DNA of 64,000 bases, taken from contig JADKJT010000029.1 of NCBI GenBank assembly GCA_016720905.1, positions 1-64,000 of the forward strand, in the 5' to 3' direction. How positions within the stretch are numbered: the first letter of the stretch is position 1; every line of letters begins with the position of its first letter. The notes under the pieces are model-generated. The model did not search any database. It was not told the DNA's origin and was given only the letters and a program-made list of their open reading frames with translations. Shown piece by piece: positions 28,237-37,600 of this stretch. Source of the DNA: Gemmatimonadaceae bacterium (lineage in GTDB: Bacteria > Gemmatimonadota > Gemmatimonadetes > Gemmatimonadales > Gemmatimonadaceae). Position numbers and translations under genes: made by a program.

Positions 28237-28264
28237 AGTGTGGGGAAGGTCCCCACACTTTTTT
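28237..28264 (+). terminator. Intrinsic terminator in rimP leader (attenuator candidate)
   Basis: Ten-bp stem (28237-28246 with 28250-28259), loop AGG, followed by a run of five further T. It ends 37 bases before the rimP ATG, and the putative promoter lies upstream of it. An alternative weaker hairpin pairs CTTC (28210-28213) and ACCCG with CGGGT and GAAG (28235-28238); it uses the first two bases of the terminator stem, so the two structures compete slightly. It may also simply terminate murA-pgeF. Confidence 0.8.
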
Positions 28265-28301
28265 ATTCTGGGGTGGTTTTTTCAGCAGTTGAGGTCGGCA
28301 G

Positions 28302-28769
28302 ATGGGCGAGAGTAGCGAACCCATTGTCGTTGAAGAGCTTGACGCGTTGGGATTCGATCTGGTTGAACTCCGACGCGGCGGCTCCCGTTCGCGGCCGGTG
28401 CTGGAGATCCGGATCGATCGGCGAGACGGCACGAAGGTAACGATCGAAGACTGCGCCCGCGCCTCTCGTGCCCTTGAGGCGCGGTTGGAAGCGGGCGCGC
28501 TGGTGAGTGAGCAGTATGTACTCGAAGTGTCGTCGCCGGGGGCCGATCGGCCTCTTCGGTCTGCGGCGGACTGGCGCCGGTTCATTGGACGCCAGGCCAC
28601 GGTGACGTGCGCAGCATTGGCTGGTGGCAAACAGGAGGTCGAAATTCTCGGCCTCGAGGGCGAGGGAAACGCGGCAGTCGCACATGTGCGGGATCCGAAG
28701 GGGCGGGAGACGCACGTTCCGCTCGCGGACGTTACGCAGGCGCGGCTGGCGTTCCACTGGAAACGATAG
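28302..28769 (+). CDS. rimP: Ribosome maturation factor RimP
   Basis: Assists 30S subunit assembly. 155 residues. N-terminal alpha/beta domain with VEELDALGFDLVELR and VLEIRIDR, then YVLEVSSPGADRPLRSAADW, the RimP signature (EVSSPGxDRPL), then a C-terminal SH3-like domain ending RLAFHWKR. It is first in the classical operon, ten bases before nusA. Confidence 0.94.
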   Translation: MGESSEPIVVEELDALGFDLVELRRGGSRSRPVLEIRIDRRDGTKVTIEDCARASRALEARLEAGALVSEQYVLEVSSPGADRPLRSAADWRRFIGRQATVTCAALAGGKQEVEILGLEGEGNAAVAHVRDPKGRETHVPLADVTQARLAFHWKR

Positions 28770-28779
28770 GGGAGAGCGG

Positions 28780-30114
28780 ATGGTCGGATCGGCGGAGATA
28801 CTGGCAGCGTTCCGCGAACTGTCCAATTCGAAGCAGCTCGATCGAACGGAATTGCATGGGCTCCTCCAGGACGGCATTCACGCCGCTCTGGCCAAGAAGC
28901 ATGGTGCCAATGTGCAGGCCGAGGTCGAGATCAACGAAGACAAGGGCTCCATCCGCATCGTCCTGCTGAAGACGGTGGTCGAGGAGGTCACCGACCCTTC
29001 GCGTGAAGTACTGCTAGAAGAGGCGCGGTTCGAGGATACGGAGTTTCAGGTCGGGGACGTGATGGAGATCCCGGTGGATTTCGCGGAGTTCGGCCGTACG
29101 GCCGTGCAAGCCGCGAAGCAACGGATCATCCAGCGTGTCCGCGAGGGCGAGCGCTCGCGCATCCGTGACGAATTCTCGGGGCGGGTCGGCGATCTCCTGT
29201 CGGGCGAAGTGCAGCAAATCGAGCGGGGAAAGCTTGTGGTGATGCTCAACAAGTTCCGCGAGGCGGAAGCCATCATTCCGTATCGGGAACAGAATCATCG
29301 CGAGCATTACCATCAGGGTGAACCGGTGCGCGCGGTGCTCAAGCGTGTCGAGGACACCCCCAAGGGGCCGCGCCTGATTCTGAGTCGGTCCGATGCGCTC
29401 TTTGTGCAGGCGTTGTTCAAGCTGGAAGTTCCCGAGATTCAGCAGGGCATCGTCGAGATCAAGGCCGCCGCACGTGAAGTCGGCAGCCGCACCAAGATTG
29501 CCGTGACGTCGCGCGATGAAGCGGTGGATCCCGTTGGGGCGTGCGTGGGCCTGAAGGGGTCCCGCGTGCAGGCCGTGGTGAACGAACTCGGCGGTGAACG
29601 CATCGACATCGTCCCGTGGTCGCCCGATCCTGAGCGCTTTGCCAAGCTGGCCTTGGCACCGGCGCGCGTCGCGCGCGTGTTCAGCGATACGGTCACGCGA
29701 ACGATCCAAGCGGTCGTGGACGAGGATCAGCTGTCGCTCGCCATTGGCCGCAACGGGCAGAATGTCCGTCTCGCGTCCGAGCTGACAGGCTGGAAGATCG
29801 ATCTGTATTCGAGTCGCGAGTGGATGGAGAAGGGTGGTGAGGCGCCACTGTTCGCGCCGCTGCCGGAAGAAGGCGATGCGGATGCCGATGTGCCGCTGAA
29901 CGAGATCGAGGGACTGGAAACGTCCACGGTCGCGGTGCTCGCGGAAGCTGGGTATCAGACGCTCAACGATATTCTCGACCTCGATCGCGATGATTTGCTG
30001 CGGTTGCCCGGCATTGCGCCGGTCGAAGCCGATCGAATCATGGCGATCATCGACGAGCTGACGATGGAAGATGACGCTGACAGTGGACCGTCGACGGGTA
30101 CGGAACCGGGGTGA
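28780..30114 (+). CDS. nusA: Transcription termination/antitermination protein NusA
   Basis: Binds RNA polymerase and nascent RNA, modulating pausing, termination and rRNA antitermination. I choose the ATG at 28780 (ggagagcgg just upstream); 444 residues. N-terminal RNAP-binding domain (1-120), S1 domain about 130-200 (GDLLSGEVQQIERGKLVVML), KH1 about 205-270, KH2 about 280-345 (VGACVGLKGSRVQAVVNELG; LAIGRNGQNVRLASELTGWK), then one HhH unit near the end (LLRLPGIAPVEADRIMAII). It partners with the boxA-like sites in this window's rRNA operon. Confidence 0.96.
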   Translation: MVGSAEILAAFRELSNSKQLDRTELHGLLQDGIHAALAKKHGANVQAEVEINEDKGSIRIVLLKTVVEEVTDPSREVLLEEARFEDTEFQVGDVMEIPVDFAEFGRTAVQAAKQRIIQRVREGERSRIRDEFSGRVGDLLSGEVQQIERGKLVVMLNKFREAEAIIPYREQNHREHYHQGEPVRAVLKRVEDTPKGPRLILSRSDALFVQALFKLEVPEIQQGIVEIKAAAREVGSRTKIAVTSRDEAVDPVGACVGLKGSRVQAVVNELGGERIDIVPWSPDPERFAKLALAPARVARVFSDTVTRTIQAVVDEDQLSLAIGRNGQNVRLASELTGWKIDLYSSREWMEKGGEAPLFAPLPEEGDADADVPLNEIEGLETSTVAVLAEAGYQTLNDILDLDRDDLLRLPGIAPVEADRIMAIIDELTMEDDADSGPSTGTEPG

Positions 30115-30485
30115 ACGCGGTCAGCGGCGCTGCACTCGATGAGGCCGCGCGCCGCAAGGTGCTTGGCTTGCTCGGGCTCGGTGTTCGCGGCCGATTGGTG
30201 GTGGTGGGGGCGGAGCGGGTGCGTCTGGAGGCATTGAAGGGCACCGTGCAGTTGGCAGTGGTGGCGATGGATGTCTCGCGACACAGTCTCGACAAGGTGA
30301 CCCCGGTGCTCCGGGCCCGTAGCATCGAAGTGATCGAGTGGCCGAGTTCGGCCGAGTTGGGCGGCGCGGTGGGTCGGGACACGACTGCCGCTGTCGGTAT
30401 CGTAGATCAGGCGCTGGCGCGCGGTATCCGTGGCGCCGTGGCCGGGGCAGCCCCGGCGGGCGACGCGACGCGCGTTTCGCGGTAG
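30111..30485 (+). CDS. L7Ae-like RNA-binding protein (YlxQ-type)
   Basis: 124 residues, GTG start overlapping the nusA stop. Segments ARRKVLGLLGLGVRGRLVVV, LAVVAMDVSRHSLDKV and LGGAVGRDTTAAVGIVDQAL match the L7Ae/L30e/YlxQ fold that sits between nusA and infB in many phyla. YlxR (DUF448), its usual companion, is missing here. It probably binds K-turn RNA; the target is unknown. It ends nine bases before the infB TTG. Confidence 0.78.
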   Translation: MNAVSGAALDEAARRKVLGLLGLGVRGRLVVVGAERVRLEALKGTVQLAVVAMDVSRHSLDKVTPVLRARSIEVIEWPSSAELGGAVGRDTTAAVGIVDQALARGIRGAVAGAAPAGDATRVSR

Positions 30486-30494
30486 GAGGACGGG

Positions 30495-33467
30495 TTGAGC
30501 AAGCTTCGTGTGCATGACATGGCAGGTGAGTTCGGCATCTCGGCAGACGAGGTGATCGCGCTGCTGCGCCAGATGGACGTTCCGGTTCGCAGCCATTTGT
30601 CGCTGCTGACTGACGATCAGGTTTCCCGTATTCGTGCTCGTTGGGAGCGCGAAAAACGCGTGCGCGCTGAAAAGGCGCAGCCGGCACCCGTCGCGACGCC
30701 ACGTCGACGTCGGACGGGCGCAGCGCCCGAGGCGCCCGTCGTCGCGGAAGTGCAGCCCGAGCCGGTCGCGCATTCGGTTCGCCGTCGTCGCCGTTCGGAA
30801 ACGGATGGCGCGCTGGATGGTGCGGATGCGGTCGCCGAGGCAGTGGAGGAAGCACCCACCGCAACGGTCGTGGAGCAGTCGCCACCGCCCAGTGCGCCGC
30901 CGACAAGCGCACCAGTGCGGCGCTCCGCCGCCGTGCCCGATCGCGACACGTCAGCCGAGTCGGACCAGTCTTCGATTGAGACGGTCGCGGAACCCGCGAC
31001 GCCGGCGAAGCCTGCCGTCGTGGCTCCCGCGCGGGAAGCGACCGCCGTCGAACCATCCGCATCGGCAACCAACGTCAGCGAAGAGCCCAAGGCAGCGGCG
31101 CCAGTAGTGGCGACGACACCTCCGGTCGCGGACACTCCGCCAACGTCGGCCCCGGTCATCGAGTCCGCGAAGGTGCCGCCGGTGTCACCGGTGATCCCCA
31201 CGGCAGACGCGGCGGCGGTTGTGTCGCCAGCGGCGCCGCCGCTGTCGCCCGATCGGCCGCGTCCTCGTCCGGTCGTTCCTGGCGCTCCGCGCCCGCGCGC
31301 CGGATCAAGCGGAACACCGAACTTCGGAACGGCACGCCCGATCGCGTCGGCAGCACCCGGTGGTGGTCTGGGCCAAGGTCAGCGTCGCGATGACCGCCGA
31401 CCCGGGATGCCGGGCGCTGGCGGTCAGCAGGGTGGACAGGGTGGAGCACCAGGTGCTCAACCTGGGGGTCAAGGCGCCAGCGCCGCAGCGGCGAGCAGTC
31501 AGTCGGCGCGTCGCGGCAAGAAGGGCAAGCGCGGCTCGGTGGATCAGGAAGCGGTAACGGCGAACATCTCGAAGACGATGACGGCGATGCGCGGTCCCGT
31601 GCAGCGCGGGCGCAGTGGTCGACGCTTCGGCACGGAAATGCGCGAAGAGATGGAGTCGCAGCGCGTGGCGGCCGTGGAGCGCGAGCGCAAGACGGTGCGC
31701 GTCAACGAGTTCATCACCGTTTCCGAACTGGCGCAGACGCTGGGCATCTCGGCCACCCAGATTGTCGGATTTGCGTTCAAGACGCTCGCGTTGATGGTCA
31801 CCATCAATCAGCGATTGGATTTTGATCAGATCGAACTGATCGCCAGCGAGTTCGGTTTCCAGGCGGTCAAGGAAAGCGATTACGCGGCGGATCTGCTGGA
31901 GACGGTGGAAGCGGATGCCAAGGAGGATCTGCGACCCCGGCCGCCGGTCGTGACCATCATGGGTCACGTCGATCACGGCAAGACGTCATTGCTCGACTAC
32001 ATCCGGAAGGCCAATGTGGTGGCCGGTGAGGCTGGCGGCATTACGCAGCACATCGGTGCCTACCATGTGCAGGTGGGCAACGACCGCCAGATCACGTTCC
32101 TCGATACACCGGGTCACGAAGCGTTCACGGCGATGCGCGCCCGTGGCGCACATGTCACCGATATCGTGGTCATCGTCATCGCGGCGGATGATCAAGTGAT
32201 GCCGCAGACGGTCGAGGCGATTTCCCACGCCAAGAGCGCGGGCGTGCCGATCATCATCGCGATCAACAAGGTGGATCTGCCGACGGCGGATATCGCCAAG
32301 GTGAAGCAGGACCTGCTGCAGCATGATGTCGTCCTCGAGCAGTTCGGCGGCACCGTGTTGCACTCGGAGATTTCCGCCAAAAAGGGAACGGGTGTGGATG
32401 AGTTGCTCGCCCAGATCCTGCTGCAGGCGGATATCCTCGAACTGACGGCCAATCCGTCACGACGGGCCATCGGGTCGGTGGTGGAAGCGCAGTTGGATCA
32501 GGGCAAGGGACCGGTCGCGACGGTGCTCGTGCAGAACGGCACGCTCCGGGTTGGCGACGACTACATCTGTGGCATCTACTCCGGTCGGGTGCGCGCGCTG
32601 CTTGACGAGCGTGGCAAGCCGGTGAAGGAGGCCGGACCGGCGATTCCGGTGCAGATTCTCGGTCTGACAGGCGTGCCGATGGCGGGCGATCAACTGCTGG
32701 TCGTCGAAGATGCCTCCGCCGCGCGCGAGATTGCGCAGCGACGGGAACGTCTCGATCGCGAATCGAAGAGCCGTCGCACGACGCGTGGCGTGGTGTCGCT
32801 GGAAGATTTCATGTCGCACGCGGCGGCAGGCCAGAAGCGGCAGCTGCGGCTGATCATCAAGGCCGACCAGGGTGGTCCGGCCGAAGCGCTCGCCGATGCG
32901 CTCGGTCAGTTGTCGAATCCCGAAGTCCAGGTGGAGATCCTCCACCGGGGTGTGGGCGCCATTGCCGAGAGCGATATCCTGCTGGCCAAGGCATCTGGCG
33001 CCATCATCATTGGCTTCCATGTGCGGCCCGACAACAACGCGCGGGCAGCGGCGGAGCGCGAAGGCGTCGACATCAAGTTGTACAAGATCATCTACGAGGC
33101 GGTCGCCGATGTGAAGTTGGCGCTGGAAGGGATGCTGCGTCCCGAATCGCGCGAAGTCGTCTTTGGCGAAGCGCAGGTGCGCGAGACGTTCAAGGTGGCG
33201 CGCGTTGGCGTGATCGCGGGTTGCATCGTGCGCAGCGGCAACATCAACCGAAAAGGCCGCATCCGGGTCATTCGCGATGGCGTCGAGATGTACGATGGCA
33301 CCATTGCGTCGCTGCGCCGCTTCAAGGACGATGTCAACGAAGTCAAGGAAGGTTACGAGTGCGGTATCGGGATCGAGAACTTCAACGACGTCAAGATTGG
33401 CGACGTCTTCGAGTGCTATCGGACTGAGGAAGTCGCCCGCACTCTCGATCAGGCTGCAAAGTCCTGA
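30495..33467 (+). CDS. infB: Translation initiation factor IF-2
   Basis: GTPase that places fMet-tRNA on the 30S subunit. TTG start at 30495 with a strong AGGAGG-like site (TAGGAGGA, 30483-30490). 990 residues. IF2_N motif at the start (LRVHDMAGEFGISADEVIAL), a long Ala/Pro/Val-rich then Gly/Gln-rich linker (about 60-345), a second IF2_N (about 400-450), the G domain with G1 GHVDHGKTSLLDYI (about residue 490), DTPGHEAFTAMRARG and NKVD, then domains II-IV. The C-terminal tRNA-binding part ends VKIGDVFECYRTEE. Confidence 0.97.
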   Translation: MSKLRVHDMAGEFGISADEVIALLRQMDVPVRSHLSLLTDDQVSRIRARWEREKRVRAEKAQPAPVATPRRRRTGAAPEAPVVAEVQPEPVAHSVRRRRRSETDGALDGADAVAEAVEEAPTATVVEQSPPPSAPPTSAPVRRSAAVPDRDTSAESDQSSIETVAEPATPAKPAVVAPAREATAVEPSASATNVSEEPKAAAPVVATTPPVADTPPTSAPVIESAKVPPVSPVIPTADAAAVVSPAAPPLSPDRPRPRPVVPGAPRPRAGSSGTPNFGTARPIASAAPGGGLGQGQRRDDRRPGMPGAGGQQGGQGGAPGAQPGGQGASAAAASSQSARRGKKGKRGSVDQEAVTANISKTMTAMRGPVQRGRSGRRFGTEMREEMESQRVAAVERERKTVRVNEFITVSELAQTLGISATQIVGFAFKTLALMVTINQRLDFDQIELIASEFGFQAVKESDYAADLLETVEADAKEDLRPRPPVVTIMGHVDHGKTSLLDYIRKANVVAGEAGGITQHIGAYHVQVGNDRQITFLDTPGHEAFTAMRARGAHVTDIVVIVIAADDQVMPQTVEAISHAKSAGVPIIIAINKVDLPTADIAKVKQDLLQHDVVLEQFGGTVLHSEISAKKGTGVDELLAQILLQADILELTANPSRRAIGSVVEAQLDQGKGPVATVLVQNGTLRVGDDYICGIYSGRVRALLDERGKPVKEAGPAIPVQILGLTGVPMAGDQLLVVEDASAAREIAQRRERLDRESKSRRTTRGVVSLEDFMSHAAAGQKRQLRLIIKADQGGPAEALADALGQLSNPEVQVEILHRGVGAIAESDILLAKASGAIIIGFHVRPDNNARAAAEREGVDIKLYKIIYEAVADVKLALEGMLRPESREVVFGEAQVRETFKVARVGVIAGCIVRSGNINRKGRIRVIRDGVEMYDGTIASLRRFKDDVNEVKEGYECGIGIENFNDVKIGDVFECYRTEEVARTLDQAAKS

Positions 33468-33476
33468 GGAGCACAC

Positions 33477-33848
33477 ATGGGCGAACCGCGGCGGCCTGAC
33501 CGCGTGGCCGAAGCCATTCGCGAGGGGGTGGCGACCTTCCTCGCGGATGGGGCGAAGGATCCGCGTATTCGCGGGTTTGTCACGGTCACGGCCGTGGACG
33601 TGACCCGCGACCTTCGACACGCGACGGTGTTTGTCAGCGTGATGGGTGGTGACGCGGCGGTGAAGGCGACGTTCGAAGGGCTGGCCAGCGCCGCGCTGCA
33701 TTTGCGTTCGTTGCTGGGCAAGTCGTTGCGATTGCGCAATGCGCCGGAGATTCACTTCAAGGCCGACGAGAGCATCGCGCGGGCGTCCCGGATCGAGCAA
33801 CTGCTCGCGCAGGTGCGCAATGAGCGGGAGTCGGGCAACCCCGAGTGA
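33477..33848 (+). CDS. rbfA: Ribosome-binding factor A
   Basis: KH-fold factor for 30S maturation and 16S 5' end processing. 123 residues. RPDRVAEAIREGVATFLADG, then KDPRI, is the standard N-terminus; VTVTAVDVTRDLRHATVFVS and LRLRNAPEIHFKADESI follow. A CTGAGGAG site precedes the ATG. It overlaps the likely truB start. Confidence 0.94.
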   Translation: MGEPRRPDRVAEAIREGVATFLADGAKDPRIRGFVTVTAVDVTRDLRHATVFVSVMGGDAAVKATFEGLASAALHLRSLLGKSLRLRNAPEIHFKADESIARASRIEQLLAQVRNERESGNPE

Positions 33849-34737
33849 TCGGCGTGTGAGGGGGGTGCTGTTCGTCGACAAACCGGCGGGCATCAGCTCG
33901 CACGATGTCGTGAGCACGGTGCGTCGCGCCGCGCGCACCCGGCGCGTCGGACACGCCGGGACGCTCGATCCGTTCGCGACCGGTTTGCTGGTCGTGGCCG
34001 TCGGGGCGTGCACGCGATTGCTCCCCTATGTGGCGGGCGAACCGAAAGTCTACGATGCACTGGTCCAATTCGGCAGCGAAACGGACACGGATGATGCCAC
34101 AGGCCGCGTGGTGCGGTGCGCTGCGCCACCACCGCCAGCGGCCGTCGCGGCAGCGATGTCCGCACTGACAGGGACGTTCGATCAGGTGCCACCGGTATTT
34201 TCGGCCAAGCATGTGGATGGTCAACGGGCCTACGCCGTCGCCCGGCGTGGAGGAAACGTCGATCTCGCGCCCGTGCCGGTGACCGTGCACCGGTGGGAGA
34301 CGCTCGAACAGCAACTCGCGTGTATCCGTGTGCGCATCACGTGCGCCGGTGGCACGTATGTGCGTGCACTGGCGCGCGATCTGGGTCGTGCGTTGCAGAG
34401 TGCCGCGCACTGTGCTGAACTGCGTCGCGTGGCCAGTGGACCGTCGCTGGTGACCGAGGCGGTTCGATTCGATGCGCTGACGCCCGGGGCGATCGCTGAC
34501 GGGACGATTGGGCTGCGTTCGCCGCTCGGACTGCTGGAGCCAATGGCCCATGAGCCGCTTGACGAGGCGGCCCTGCTCGCGCTGTCACACGGTCGTGCGG
34601 TACCGGCGCATCACCCGGGACCTCGCGCCGCGTTACTGTCTGGCGGCCAGGTGGTGGGCATCGCCGATCGCGTGGTGGATCCGGTGCTGGGGGATCGCTG
34701 GCAGCCGCGCGTGGTCCTTCAGGGCGTCGACGCGTGA
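33820..34737 (+). CDS. truB: tRNA pseudouridine(55) synthase TruB
   Basis: Makes the universal pseudouridine 55 in the T-loop of tRNAs. The catalytic Asp lies in GHAGTLDPFATGLLVVAVG. LFVDKPAGISSHDVV is the N-terminal signature, TGTFDQVPPVFSAKHVDGQR and VRITCAGGTYVRALARDLG follow, and a PUA-like C-terminal extension ends the protein. ATG 33820 (overlapping rbfA by 29 bases, AGG upstream) gives 305 residues; GTG 33856 starts closer to the conserved domain and is a fair alternative. Confidence 0.93.
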   Translation: MSGSRATPSDRRVRGVLFVDKPAGISSHDVVSTVRRAARTRRVGHAGTLDPFATGLLVVAVGACTRLLPYVAGEPKVYDALVQFGSETDTDDATGRVVRCAAPPPPAAVAAAMSALTGTFDQVPPVFSAKHVDGQRAYAVARRGGNVDLAPVPVTVHRWETLEQQLACIRVRITCAGGTYVRALARDLGRALQSAAHCAELRRVASGPSLVTEAVRFDALTPGAIADGTIGLRSPLGLLEPMAHEPLDEAALLALSHGRAVPAHHPGPRAALLSGGQVVGIADRVVDPVLGDRWQPRVVLQGVDA

Positions 34738-35684
34738 GTGAGGCGGCGCGGTCGGAGCCGATGAACCTGCCGATCGGTGCCACCGGCGCCGTCGTTACGG
34801 TGGGAACGTTTGACGGGATGCACCGTGGACATCAGGACGTCTTGCGGCGCCTCGCCGCCCGCGGCGAGGCCACTGGTCGACCCAGTGTGGTCATCACGTT
34901 CGACCCGCACCCACTGGAAGTGGTCAATCCCGCCGCCGCGCCACCGCTGCTGACGACCTTTCGGGAAAAGCTCGAGGTCATCGTGCAGACCGGGGTGTCG
35001 TACGTCGCCGTCCTGCCATTCACGCCGGGACTGGCCGCCCTCGGTGCCGAGCAGTTTGTGGATGCCGTGTTGCGCGGGCGATTTTCCATGACGGAGTTGC
35101 TGATCGGACACGACCACGGATTTGGCCGCGGGCGAACGGGAGACAGTGAGGTGCTGCGTGCACTCGGCCGCCAGCGCGGGTTCGGGGTGACGCTGCTGGA
35201 ACCCGTGGCCGGTCCCGACGGGAAGGCCGTTTCGTCGACGACGATCCGACAGGCCATCGCCGATGCCGATCTGGCGAGAGCGGCCGAGGGCCTCGGTCGA
35301 CCCTACTGCCTGAGCGGACGAGTGATCGGCGGAGATCGGCGAGGCCGTTTGCTGGGGTACCCCACCCTGAATCTCGATCCGCCTCCGCCGAACAAGCTGT
35401 TGCCACCGGACGGCGTCTACGCGGTGCGCGTCCAGACTCCGCAGGGCGAATTCCAAGGCATGTTGAACCTCGGGGCACGCCCCACATTTGGGGATCCTGC
35501 CCGACGCATCGAGACGCACGTATTTGACGCGTCGCACGACTGGTACGGCGCCTCCGTGCGCATTGACCTCATCCGGCGCCTCCGTGACACGAGGTCGTTT
35601 GCCGACGCAGCGGCTCTACAGGATCAGCTCAGGCACGACGAAACGGCCGCCCGCGAGGTACTGATGCCCTCCATTCGCGACTGA
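34734..35684 (+). CDS. ribF: Bifunctional riboflavin kinase/FAD synthetase
   Basis: Converts riboflavin to FMN and FAD. 316 residues. The N-terminal adenylyltransferase has VVTVGTFDGMHRGHQDVLRR (HxGH-type site) and VSSTTIRQAI; the C-terminal kinase has GRVIGGDRRGRLLGYPTLNL and GVYAVRV, followed by GMLNLGARPTFGD. GTG start at 34734 overlapping the truB stop. It closes the rimP operon, as in many bacteria. Confidence 0.95.
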   Translation: MSEAARSEPMNLPIGATGAVVTVGTFDGMHRGHQDVLRRLAARGEATGRPSVVITFDPHPLEVVNPAAAPPLLTTFREKLEVIVQTGVSYVAVLPFTPGLAALGAEQFVDAVLRGRFSMTELLIGHDHGFGRGRTGDSEVLRALGRQRGFGVTLLEPVAGPDGKAVSSTTIRQAIADADLARAAEGLGRPYCLSGRVIGGDRRGRLLGYPTLNLDPPPPNKLLPPDGVYAVRVQTPQGEFQGMLNLGARPTFGDPARRIETHVFDASHDWYGASVRIDLIRRLRDTRSFADAAALQDQLRHDETAAREVLMPSIRD

Positions 35685-35910
35685 ACCGCCAACCAGGATG
35701 CGTGGCTGGCTACCGGAAGGAGCGAATACGCCCTAAGTTACGAGGCTTGGCGTACTTCGGGGGACCGTCCCCGTATGCGTCGACGCTGTTGCTGTTCCCG
35801 TTCTTCCCGGTCGCGCCCATGACGTCGCTGGGTGTGCGACCGAGTTCACCGGATGGCGTGTCCGCTCGTTGCGAACACCATCCACCATCCACCCCTGGCC
35901 ACCGGCATCG
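35685..35910. other. Intergenic region upstream of secD
   Basis: 226 bases. No gene supported; in particular no yajC, the usual first gene of the secDF operon. A small inverted repeat GGGGA-CCG-TCCCC lies near 35760. I cannot identify a convincing promoter, though secD transcription presumably starts here. Confidence 0.4.
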
Positions 35911-37593
35911 ATGGCGAACCTGAAGTACCGCCTCGCGCTCATTGTGGGACTCCTCGCGGCTTCCGCGTGGTCTCTCTTTCCGCGTACCGTCGTCGAACGC
36001 GTCAAGCGTAACGGCGTGTTCGTGTACGACACCGTCAACCGGGTTCCGCTCAAGCGCGGTCTCGACCTTCAGGGTGGCATGCACCTGGAACTCGAGATCG
36101 ACGAATCCAAGCAGGCGGTCGCCAACAAGTCTGAAGCCCTTGATCGGGCGCTGAAGGTGGTTCGTCAGCGTATCGACGAGTTCGGCGTTTCCGAGCCCGT
36201 CGTGCAGAAGGCCGGCGACAACCGCATCATTGTCGAACTGCCCGGTATTGACGATCCCGAACGCGCGCTCGAACTGGTGCAGAAGTCGGCGTTTCTGGAA
36301 TTCCAGATTGTCGACAAGTCGCAGGCATTCGAGCGCGTCGCGCCACGGTTCGACGAGATCGCGAAGAACGCCAACATCATGGTGTCCTCGGCGAAAATCG
36401 CGGGCGGCGATACCGCGAAGTCGGTGGGCGTGACGTCGTTGCTCACGCAGAAGACCGACTCGACCAAGGACAGCACAGGGAAAGCCGTGGCGGCGGTCGG
36501 GAAGGACAGCGCGGGCAAGGACAGCACCGCCGCGAAGGCGGTGGCGGGCGGACTCTTCTCGACCAACGTGCAGCCGGGGCAGATGCCCGGGATGTACGTC
36601 GTGCCGGAAGCCGCGTACGCGGCCATTTCGCAGGCGCTGGCACTGCCCGCCATTCAGGATGCCATGCCACCGGGCAAGACCATTCGGTGGGGTGTCGACT
36701 CGCTCGTGAATGGTGCGCAACGCTTCTTCGCGTTCTATGTCCTCGATTCGCGACCGATCATCCAAGGCGACGCCCTCACCGATGCGCGTCCCAATACCGA
36801 TCCGGTCGAAGGCAACGTGGTGCAGTTCACGCTGAACAACGAAGGCGCGCGACGGTTCAAGAGCGAGACGGGCAAGCATGTGAAGGACAACATGGCCATC
36901 GTGCTCGATCAGCGCGTGGTCACGGCACCGGTGCTCAATAGTGCCATCGGACGCAATGGACAGATCACGCTGGGCGGCGGATCGCTGCAGGCCGCGCAGG
37001 ATCTGGCGCTCGTGCTGCGCGCGGGCGCGCTGCCCGTGCCGCTGAAGGTGGCGCAGTACGGCACCATTGGCGCCAGTCTTGGCGCGGATTCCATCAACAA
37101 GGGCGTGCTCGCGCTGGGCATCGCGATGCTGCTGATCGTCGTCATCCTGATTGGCTACTATCGTTTTGCCGGAATCCTCGCGGTCTCCGCACTGCTGCTG
37201 TACCTCATCTACACCCTCGCCATGCTGGCGGGATTCCATGCCGTACTGACCCTGCCGGGATTGGCCGGGTTCGTGTTGTCGGTCGGTATCGCGGTCGATG
37301 CCAACGTGCTGATCTTCGAGCGTATTCGCGAAGAGCTTGACCACGGAAAGTCCGTGCGCCTCTCGATTGATGAAGGTTTCCGGCACGCGCTCAGCGCGAT
37401 CATCGACACGTCGGCGACCACGATTCTCTCTGGCATGGTGCTGTACCAGTACGGCACGGGGCCAGTGCGCGGCTTTGCCGTGACACTTGTCGCCGGCCTG
37501 GTCGCGTCGCTGTTCACGGCGATCTTCGTCAGCAAGACCTTCTTCTTGGTGTGGCTCAACCGCTCCCGCGGTGTCCAGACCCTGAGCATCTGA
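35911..37593 (+). CDS. secD: Protein translocase subunit SecD
   Basis: RND-type membrane subunit that uses the proton motive force to pull proteins through SecYEG. Start ATG 35911 (MANLKYRLALIVGLLAASAW, first membrane helix). 560 residues. The N-terminal signature PLKRGLDLQGGMHLELEI is present; after the periplasmic domain, five membrane helices follow with GLAGFVLSVGIAVDANVLIF (conserved Asp) and the FxTSIADT-type SATTILSGMVLYQYGTGPV. The periplasmic domain holds a low-complexity Lys/Asp/Ser/Thr insertion (about residues 180-215). secF follows after seven bases. Confidence 0.95.
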   Translation: MANLKYRLALIVGLLAASAWSLFPRTVVERVKRNGVFVYDTVNRVPLKRGLDLQGGMHLELEIDESKQAVANKSEALDRALKVVRQRIDEFGVSEPVVQKAGDNRIIVELPGIDDPERALELVQKSAFLEFQIVDKSQAFERVAPRFDEIAKNANIMVSSAKIAGGDTAKSVGVTSLLTQKTDSTKDSTGKAVAAVGKDSAGKDSTAAKAVAGGLFSTNVQPGQMPGMYVVPEAAYAAISQALALPAIQDAMPPGKTIRWGVDSLVNGAQRFFAFYVLDSRPIIQGDALTDARPNTDPVEGNVVQFTLNNEGARRFKSETGKHVKDNMAIVLDQRVVTAPVLNSAIGRNGQITLGGGSLQAAQDLALVLRAGALPVPLKVAQYGTIGASLGADSINKGVLALGIAMLLIVVILIGYYRFAGILAVSALLLYLIYTLAMLAGFHAVLTLPGLAGFVLSVGIAVDANVLIFERIREELDHGKSVRLSIDEGFRHALSAIIDTSATTILSGMVLYQYGTGPVRGFAVTLVAGLVASLFTAIFVSKTFFLVWLNRSRGVQTLSI

Positions 37594-37600
37594 GAACGCC

